From positions 1 to 10,055 of the forward strand of contig CAZHGD010000223.1 of the NCBI GenBank assembly GCA_964531735.1: DNA of 10,055 nucleotides, written 5' to 3'. A program made the position numbers and the translations under genes. Source of the DNA: CAZHGD01 sp964531735 (lineage in GTDB: Bacteria; Armatimonadota; UBA10988). Positions 6,712-10,055 of the stretch are shown piece by piece (position 1 is the stretch's first letter; each line of letters opens with the position of its first letter). Below the pieces are notes generated by a model. That model made no database searches, was not told where the DNA came from, and saw only the letters and a program-made list of their open reading frames with translations.

Positions 6712-7089
6712 CTGTTCACCGCGGTGTTCACGGCCAGCCTGTTCGTGCTGATGGGCTGCAGCCCTGCCGAGCCGCCGCCCACCAACCCTGAGCCGAAGAT
6801 GCCGATGCCGCCGAAGGCCGGCGATGTCAAGCCGGGCAAGCCGGCCGATGCCAAGCCGGGCGAGCCGGGCAAGCCCGGCGACGCCAAGCCGGGCGAACCG
6901 GGCAAGCCGGGCGAACCGGGCAAGCCGGGCGATGCCAAGCCGGGCGAACCGGGCAAGCCGGGCGAGCCGGGCAAGCCGGGCGAACCGGGCAAGCCGGGCG
7001 ATGCCAAGCCGGGCGACGCCAAGCCGGGCGAGCCGGGCAAGCCGGGCGATTCGGCCAAGCCGGGCGTTCCGCCGACGGACAAGAAGTAG
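6691..7089 (+). CDS. Collagen-like repeat lipoprotein, copy 1
   Basis: This is a 132-residue small lipoprotein. Residues 1-22 (MRKYLVMLFTAVF...) are a lipoprotein signal ending in the lipobox L20-M21-G22-C23, so C23 would be lipidated and the protein anchored to a membrane. After a Pro-rich linker (CSPAEPPPTNPEP), residues 47-125 are a collagen-like tract with Gly in phase: GEP and GKP alternate strictly, broken by four GDAKP pentads. The tail is GDSAKPGVPPTDKK. ATG 6691 is preceded by AGAGGAA with eight bases to the AUG; the longer frame from 6493 overlaps the nuclease gene and lacks a signal peptide at its start. The acidic and basic residues alternate along a Pro/Gly chain, suggesting a stiff, extended spacer or self-associating surface rod. 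No enzymatic domain exists. A close paralogue follows directly. The function is unknown to me. Confidence 0.85.
   Translation: MRKYLVMLFTAVFTASLFVLMGCSPAEPPPTNPEPKMPMPPKAGDVKPGKPADAKPGEPGKPGDAKPGEPGKPGEPGKPGDAKPGEPGKPGEPGKPGEPGKPGDAKPGDAKPGEPGKPGDSAKPGVPPTDKK
6829..7065 (+). repeat. In-frame 9/18-bp tandem repeat coding the GEP-GKP tract of copy 1
   Basis: Units of AAGCCGGGC and GAGCCGGGC (or GAACCGGGC) alternate, interrupted by GATGCCAAG or GACGCCAAG inserts. In protein, blocks of the GEPGKP hexapeptide occur 1, 2, 3, 0 and 1 times between successive GDAKP or GDSAKP interruptions. All units are multiples of three, so slippage or recombination would change length without breaking the frame. 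GGG runs recur every nine bases on the coding strand. Confidence 0.85.
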
Positions 7090-7103
7090 CCACTGCCGTT
7101 CAG

Positions 7104-7137
7104 GAAGGCCGGTCCGCCCCCGGGCGGGCCGGCCTTC
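7104..7137 (+). terminator. Hairpin terminator after collagen-like lipoprotein copy 1
   Basis: GAAGGCCGGTCCGCCC (7104-7119) pairs with 7122-7137 over 16 positions, including one G-U pair; the innermost pairs would open to make a loop. It begins 14 bases after the stop codon. It is followed by TGGTCATGG, so the T-tract is poor, as is common in very GC-rich genomes. It suggests that copies 1 and 2 are transcribed separately. Confidence 0.7.
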
Positions 7138-7248
7138 TGGTCATGGCCGACCCGCCGCGACTCGCGCCACGCGTCGCTGTCAACTCGGCTCGCTGAGCCG
7201 CTTCGCGGACCCTCCGCAAACTTTGGGCGCATTTCTGGCCGAGGCGCG

Positions 7249-7254
7249 TACAAT
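7249..7254 (+). promoter_or_regulatory. -10-like box TACAAT upstream of collagen-like lipoprotein copy 2
   Basis: TACAAT matches the -10 consensus at five of six positions and lies in the gap between the copy 1 terminator and the copy 2 start at 7308, giving a leader of about 47 bases. No convincing -35 lies 16-18 bases upstream, so an activator or alternative sigma factor may be needed, or the match may be chance. Confidence 0.35.
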
Positions 7255-7307
7255 ACTCCAGCGTGAATGATGGGGGCTCGACGAGGGCCTCCGGGAGGAA
7301 GACACGA

Positions 7308-7628
7308 ATGCGGAAGTACCTGGTGATGTTGCTCACCATGGCCTTCGCGGCGGCGATGCTGGTTCTGGCCGGCTGCAGCCCGTCCGAACCGCCGCCCGCG
7401 GCCCCGCCGTCTGGCCCCATGCCGGGCAAGATGATGCCGCCTGGTGGTGGCCCCAAGCCGGGCGAGCCGGGCAAGCCGGGTGAGCCGGGCAAGCCGGGCG
7501 ACGCCAAGCCGGGTGAGCCGGGCAAGCCGGGCGAGCCGGGCAAGCCGGGTGAGCCGGGCAAGCCGGGCGAGCCGGGCAAGCCGGGCGATTCGGCCAAGCC
7601 GGGCGTCCCGCCTGCGGACAAGAAGTAA
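7308..7628 (+). CDS. Collagen-like repeat lipoprotein, copy 2
   Basis: This is a 106-residue paralogue of the gene just upstream. The signal begins MRKYLVMLLTMAF and ends in the lipobox L20-A21-G22-C23, a better consensus than copy 1. The linker CSPSEPPPAAPPSG is also Met/Pro/Gly-rich. Residues 50-99 are the collagen-like tract: two GEPGKP hexapeptides, one GDAKP pentad, four GEPGKP hexapeptides, then GDSAKPGVPPADKK, nearly identical to the copy 1 tail. The start is ATG 7308, with GGAGGAA eight bases upstream, identical in layout to copy 1; the longer frame from 7263 adds 15 codons without a signal-like start. The linker differs between copies while signal, repeat units and tail are kept, which points to selection on the rod and the anchor. 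It is likely to face the periplasm or cell surface. The lipid-anchored state is inferred from the lipobox. Confidence 0.85.
   Translation: MRKYLVMLLTMAFAAAMLVLAGCSPSEPPPAAPPSGPMPGKMMPPGGGPKPGEPGKPGEPGKPGDAKPGEPGKPGEPGKPGEPGKPGEPGKPGDSAKPGVPPADKK
7455..7604 (+). repeat. In-frame 9/18-bp tandem repeat coding the GEP-GKP tract of copy 2
   Basis: The same AAGCCGGGC and GAGCCGGGC units as in copy 1 alternate here, with a single GACGCCAAG insert dividing blocks of two and four hexapeptides. The near-uniform DNA units suggest recent expansion or exchange with copy 1. Confidence 0.85.
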
Positions 7629-7645
7629 CCCTTCTTCTGGACAGC

Positions 7646-7679
7646 AAGGGGCAGCTCTCCTCACGGAGGGCTGCCCCTT
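7646..7679 (+). terminator. Hairpin terminator after collagen-like lipoprotein copy 2
   Basis: AAGGGGCAGC (7646-7655) pairs perfectly with GCTGCCCCTT (7670-7679). The stem continues inward through TCTCC/GGAGG (one G-U pair) to a TCAC loop, about 15 pairs in total. It starts 18 bases after the stop and is followed by CTGATTT, a short T-rich stretch. This is a convincing intrinsic terminator. Confidence 0.85.
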
Positions 7680-7682
7680 CTG

Positions 7683-7738
7683 ATTTGGGCCGCCCGATTC
7701 GCCGCCAGCCGGCGAGACGCCGGCTGCCGTTCCCAAAT
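7683..7738. repeat. REP-type palindrome, single copy, inside a 7-bp outer inverted repeat
   Basis: CAGCCGGCG, loop AGA, CGCCGGCTG (7706-7726) is a 9-bp hairpin with the same core and loop as the REP units at 5635-5720. Compared with those, the two outer pairs of the 8-bp core stem are exchanged on both sides (GA..TC becomes AG..CT), so the stem is preserved. Around it, ATTTGGG (7683-7689) and CCCAAAT (7732-7738) form a second inverted repeat. It lies directly after the copy 2 terminator and before nrdR. Confidence 0.65.
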
Positions 7739-7758
7739 GCCGATCCGTCATGTACCAT
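7730..7758 (+). promoter_or_regulatory. Candidate promoter of the nrdR-pgeF operon
   Basis: TTCCCA (7730-7735, four of six to the -35 consensus), a 17-base spacer and TACCAT (7753-7758, four of six to the -10 consensus) would start transcription near 7765, leaving about 17 leader bases that contain GAGGGAG. The -35 overlaps the right arm of the outer repeat around the REP palindrome. I saw no NrdR-box pair here. Confidence 0.4.
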
Positions 7759-7781
7759 TGCGTTGAGGGAGCGCCGCGGTA

Positions 7782-8240
7782 ATGAACTGCCCGGTGTGTG
7801 GTGCGGATACGCGCGTGCTGGACTCGCGCACTGCCGAGGACGGCGAGTCCATTCGCCGCCGCCGCGAGTGCGTCGTGCCCGACTGCCGCGCCCGCTTCAC
7901 CACCTACGAGCGCATCGAACAGCGCTTCATCGTCGTCATCAAGAAGGACGGCCGCCATCAGGCCTACGACCGCGACAAGCTCCGCGTCGGCCTGGATCGC
8001 GCCTGTCACAAGCGCCCCATCGCGCCCGAGCGCCTGGACCAGACGGTCGACGATATCGAGCAGGCCCTGCGCCGCTACCCACATCGCCATGTGCCCGTCG
8101 AGGCCATCAGCCACCTGGTGCTCGAACACCTGCGTGAACTTGACGACGTCGCCTACTTGCGCTTTGCCTCGGTCAACCGCGAGTTCACCACGGCGGATGA
8201 CTTCCTGCAGGAAGCCCAGTCGCTGGAGCGAGACGAGTGA
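7782..8240 (+). CDS. nrdR: Transcriptional repressor NrdR (ribonucleotide reductase regulator)
   Basis: The 152-residue protein has the NrdR architecture: an N-terminal zinc ribbon that binds NrdR boxes upstream of ribonucleotide reductase genes, and an ATP-cone (about 49-139) that senses ATP/dATP. The diagnostic 'DSR...IRRRREC...RFTTYER' string is at 14-44, and the 'VAYLRFASV.REF' end of the cone is at 123-135. Zinc ligands are C3, C6, C30 and C35. The second pair is spaced C-x4-C (CVVPDC) instead of the usual C-x2-C, and the first knuckle loop (CGADTRV) is one residue shorter than the common CGHEDTRV type. The start is ATG 7782, with GAGGGAG ten bases upstream. The stop overlaps the pgeF start by four bases, giving an nrdR-pgeF operon. 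No ribonucleotide reductase gene is in the window, so its targets lie elsewhere. Confidence 0.95.
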   Translation: MNCPVCGADTRVLDSRTAEDGESIRRRRECVVPDCRARFTTYERIEQRFIVVIKKDGRHQAYDRDKLRVGLDRACHKRPIAPERLDQTVDDIEQALRRYPHRHVPVEAISHLVLEHLRELDDVAYLRFASVNREFTTADDFLQEAQSLERDE

Positions 8241-9052
8241 CTCAGCCGCCGTGGCAGCCCGTCGACCTCGGCGGCTTGGCTGTGGTGCGGTCGCCGCTGC
8301 TCAGCGCCGCCGGCGTGGCTCACGCCTTCACCACCCGCCGCGGCGGAGTCAGTCAGCCGCCGTACGACGAGCTGAACCTCGGCTACACCACCGGTGACCG
8401 CCACGAGCACGTTGTGGCCAACCGCGAGCGCGTCTGCCGCGCCTTTGGCCTCCAGCTCAGCGCCTTGCGTTTCGTGCGGCAGGTTCATGGCCGGTCGGTC
8501 ATCAGCGCCGCGGCCATCGGTCCGCCAGCGGACGAGCGCTACTGCTGCGCCGGCGACGCCGTCGTCGCCGCTGAGCCGGGCCTCCTGGTCGGTGTTCGCA
8601 CGGCCGACTGTGTGCCGGTCCTGCTCGCATCGCCACGCGGCCTGGTCGTCGCCGCCGTCCACGCCGGCTGGCGCGGCTTGGTCGCTGGCGTCATCGCGGC
8701 TGCGGTTCGCGCGGTCAGCCGTTCGGCAGGCTGCGCCGTCGCCGACCTGACCGCCGCCATCGGGCCCCATATCAGCGCGCGGCACTACGTCGTCGGTGCC
8801 GACGTCGCCGCCCAGTTTGCGCCAGAACATATCGTGCGCCTGGACGATGGCGCCACGGCGCTGGATCTCGCCGGTGCCACCGCTGCGCAGCTTCGTGCCG
8901 CGGGCGTCAGCAGCTTCGATGTCGCCGGTCTCTGCACGTATGGGCGCGACGACCTGTTCTACTCGCATCGGCGCGACGGCGCGCAGACCGGCCGGCAGGG
9001 CGCCTTCGTCGCGGCCAACGCACTGGCGCTCGGCCCAGCGACCTCTCCGTGA
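8237..9052 (+). CDS. pgeF: Laccase-domain protein YfiH/PgeF (peptidoglycan editing factor)
   Basis: The 271-residue protein belongs to the YfiH/DUF152 'multicopper polyphenol oxidase' family. E. coli PgeF (YfiH) keeps L-Ser out of peptidoglycan stem peptides by hydrolysing wrongly made UDP-MurNAc-L-Ser. Other members have been reported as purine-nucleoside enzymes. The metal and active-site motifs are visible: FTTRRGGVS (31-39), RQVHG with H84, 'RTADCVPVLL' with C125, 'AAVHAGWRG' with H142, AIGPHIS (174-180) and the C-terminal 'FYSHRRDG..TGRQ'. The length is normal. The GTG start (8237) shares the bases GTGA with the nrdR stop, and GGAG (8225-8228) lies eight bases upstream, so translation is probably coupled. 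The protein is cytoplasmic with no signal peptide. Family assignment is firm; the reaction in this organism is inferred. Confidence 0.93.
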   Translation: MTQPPWQPVDLGGLAVVRSPLLSAAGVAHAFTTRRGGVSQPPYDELNLGYTTGDRHEHVVANRERVCRAFGLQLSALRFVRQVHGRSVISAAAIGPPADERYCCAGDAVVAAEPGLLVGVRTADCVPVLLASPRGLVVAAVHAGWRGLVAGVIAAAVRAVSRSAGCAVADLTAAIGPHISARHYVVGADVAAQFAPEHIVRLDDGATALDLAGATAAQLRAAGVSSFDVAGLCTYGRDDLFYSHRRDGAQTGRQGAFVAANALALGPATSP

Positions 9053-9095
9053 CTTGAGCCGCGCCGTCGGCCTACCGGCCCGCCACAGCCCAACG

Positions 9096-9133
9096 CTACG
9101 AGCCCGCCGAGCGGTCGCTCGGCGGGCTCGTAG
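9096..9133. terminator. Bidirectional terminator between pgeF and the secretin gene
   Basis: CTACGAGCCCGCCGAGCG (9096-9113) is followed, after two bases, by its exact reverse complement (9116-9133): an 18-bp perfect stem that would open to a 4-base loop. It lies in the 98-base gap between two convergent genes, so it can serve both strands. T-tracts are lacking on both sides. Confidence 0.85.
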
Positions 9134-9150
9134 TTGACGCGGTCAGACGC

Positions 9151-10055
9151 CTACCGCACGGCGCCAGGCCCACCACCAAGGCGGATCTCGCGCAGGATGC
9201 TCGGCGTCAGGAAGATCAGCAGTTCCGACTCGTCGGTGTTCCGCGTCCGGCTGCGGAAGAGCTGACCGATGAACGGCAGGTCACCGAGCAGCGGGATGCG
9301 CGTTGACGACTCGCTGTTGTTCTTGCGCACCAGGCCGCCCAGAGCAATCGTCTGGCCGTTGGGCACGCGCAGCAAGGTCTGGATCTGCTGCGTGGCCACA
9401 ATCGGGATGGTGCCGCCCGACGGGTTGTCCACAAAGCCGATGACGTCGGCCACCTGCGGCTGGATCACCGTGGTGATGCTCTCATCGGGGGCTTGGCCGG
9501 TGACGCGCGGCACCACCATCAGGTCCGTCGTGACCTCGATGGTGTCGACCGTCGTGGACACCGTCTGCGAGGCCTGGGTGATGACCGTGTCCGAGATGGT
9601 TACCGGAATCGTCTGCGTGAACGACACGATGGCTGGCTGTCCGTTCTGCGTCGCCACCTTGGGCGCGTTGACCACCTTGCCCTTGTTGTTGCGCACAATG
9701 GTCGTCAGCAGCGCCTGGAAGTTGCCGGTGGCGTACTGGAAGGCGAAGCTCGCGCCGCCCTGACCGGCGGTGGACCCGGCGGCGGACGCCGAGCCGTTGG
9801 TCAGGCTCCAGGTCATGCCGAGTGAGTCGGCGTCGTTGACCGAGAGCGTGACGAACCGCGCTTCCACCTCGATCTGCTGCGGTGGCAGGTCCAGCAGCTC
9901 GACCAGTTCGCGCAGCTCCTGGATGGCATCCGGCTCGCCGACCACAATCAGCGCGGAGATCAGGTCGTAGCCGACCAACTCGGTGATGCCCTGCGGCAAC
10001 TGGAACACCGCCGTGGCGCCGCCCCGGCCGTCCGCGCCACCGCCGGCACCGGGCC
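9151..10055 (-). CDS. Secretin (PilQ/GspD family), C-terminal part
   Basis: The frame is open to the right edge, so the 5' end lies outside; about 301 codons are present. Secretins form the gated outer-membrane ring used by type IV pili or type II secretion. The order from the edge is a Gly/Ala-rich linker (10011-10055), then a secretin N-domain end 'ALIVVGEPDAIQELRELV' with the 'LLDLPPQQIEVEARFVTLS' lead-in to the beta-barrel. 'NAPKVATQNGQPA' follows, and the hallmark signature 'VPNGQTIALGGLVRKN' continues to 'IPLLGDLPFIGQLF' (9253-9366). The protein ends soon after 'LLIFLTPSIL' with an 11-residue tail, so no separate pilotin-binding S-domain is evident. The apparent GTG at 10008 is internal, because domain sequence continues upstream of it. 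PilQ and GspD cannot be separated from this fragment. It is convergent with pgeF. Confidence 0.92.
   Translation of the reverse strand, partial: PGAGGGADGRGGATAVFQLPQGITELVGYDLISALIVVGEPDAIQELRELVELLDLPPQQIEVEARFVTLSVNDADSLGMTWSLTNGSASAAGSTAGQGGASFAFQYATGNFQALLTTIVRNNKGKVVNAPKVATQNGQPAIVSFTQTIPVTISDTVITQASQTVSTTVDTIEVTTDLMVVPRVTGQAPDESITTVIQPQVADVIGFVDNPSGGTIPIVATQQIQTLLRVPNGQTIALGGLVRKNNSESSTRIPLLGDLPFIGQLFRSRTRNTDESELLIFLTPSILREIRLGGGPGAVR

Noticed and set aside
6824..7270. Ser-Arg-Ala repeat protein in another plus-strand frame across copy 1
   Set aside because: It is an out-of-frame reading of the 9-bp collagen-like repeat without a signal peptide or plausible start. The lipoprotein frame explains the DNA better.
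5635..7726. CRISPR array or composite transposon ends made by the repeated palindromes
   Set aside because: There are only three units with irregular spacing and mixed orientation, no spacers of constant length, and no transposase or integrase between them. A REP/REPIN family fits better.
6567..8129. A 520-codon open frame on the minus strand across both lipoprotein genes and nrdR
   Set aside because: It runs antisense to three well-supported genes and reads low-complexity LARLARL and GLPGSPGL repeats. It is open because high GC and 9-base in-frame repeats suppress stops in every frame.
9151..10008. A complete 285-residue secretin starting at the GTG at 10008
   Set aside because: The frame continues without a stop to the window edge through a Gly/Ala-rich linker, and the domain there is the middle of a secretin, so the gene is partial.

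Overview
The window is very GC-rich chromosomal DNA from a Gram-negative-type bacterium. A secretin is encoded at the right edge, and there are two lipoboxed lipoproteins and a NupG-type MFS transporter. The mix of a DUF1680/GH127-type hydrolase, Gfo/Idh/MocA oxidoreductase, SDR, NupG-like MFS carrier and CBM-like exported protein recalls Armatimonadota, Planctomycetota or Hydrogenedentota-like environmental genomes. The sequence alone does not settle the phylum. No rRNA, tRNA, CRISPR array, transposase or integrase gene was seen.

Left part (1-5457), carbohydrate module. A partial exported protein with a CBM-like N-terminus runs leftward from 160. It diverges from a cytoplasmic GH127/DUF1680-family glycosidase (356-2257). 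Converging on the glycosidase is a leftward cluster: NupG-like MFS transporter (5457-4159), Gfo/Idh/MocA oxidoreductase (3974-2982) and an SDR (2980-2267) that starts one base after the oxidoreductase stop. A plausible scheme is uptake of a small sugar or nucleoside-type compound, redox processing by two NAD(P)-dependent enzymes, and glycoside hydrolysis by the GH127-like enzyme. A good sigma70-type promoter precedes the transporter. A 12-bp hairpin sits between the transporter and the oxidoreductase pair.

Middle (5458-7740), accessory region. The gap after the transporter holds a perfect 24-bp inverted repeat whose arms are themselves palindromes (a REPIN-like element). A diverged single copy of the same palindrome lies at 7706-7726. 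Next is a solitary PD-(D/E)XK-nuclease-like gene with a C-terminal winged-helix-like region, probably read from a leaderless mRNA. Then come two tandem paralogous small lipoproteins whose mature parts are almost wholly a collagen-like GEP-GKP hexapeptide repeat broken by GDAKP pentads. Each has its own terminator hairpin, and the two share an identical ribosome-binding leader. This pair is the most unusual content in the window.

Right part (7741-10055), housekeeping. nrdR (with an atypical zinc ribbon) and pgeF/yfiH form an operon with a 4-base stop/start overlap. They end at an 18-bp perfect hairpin facing a convergent, partial secretin gene (PilQ/GspD type) that runs off the right edge.
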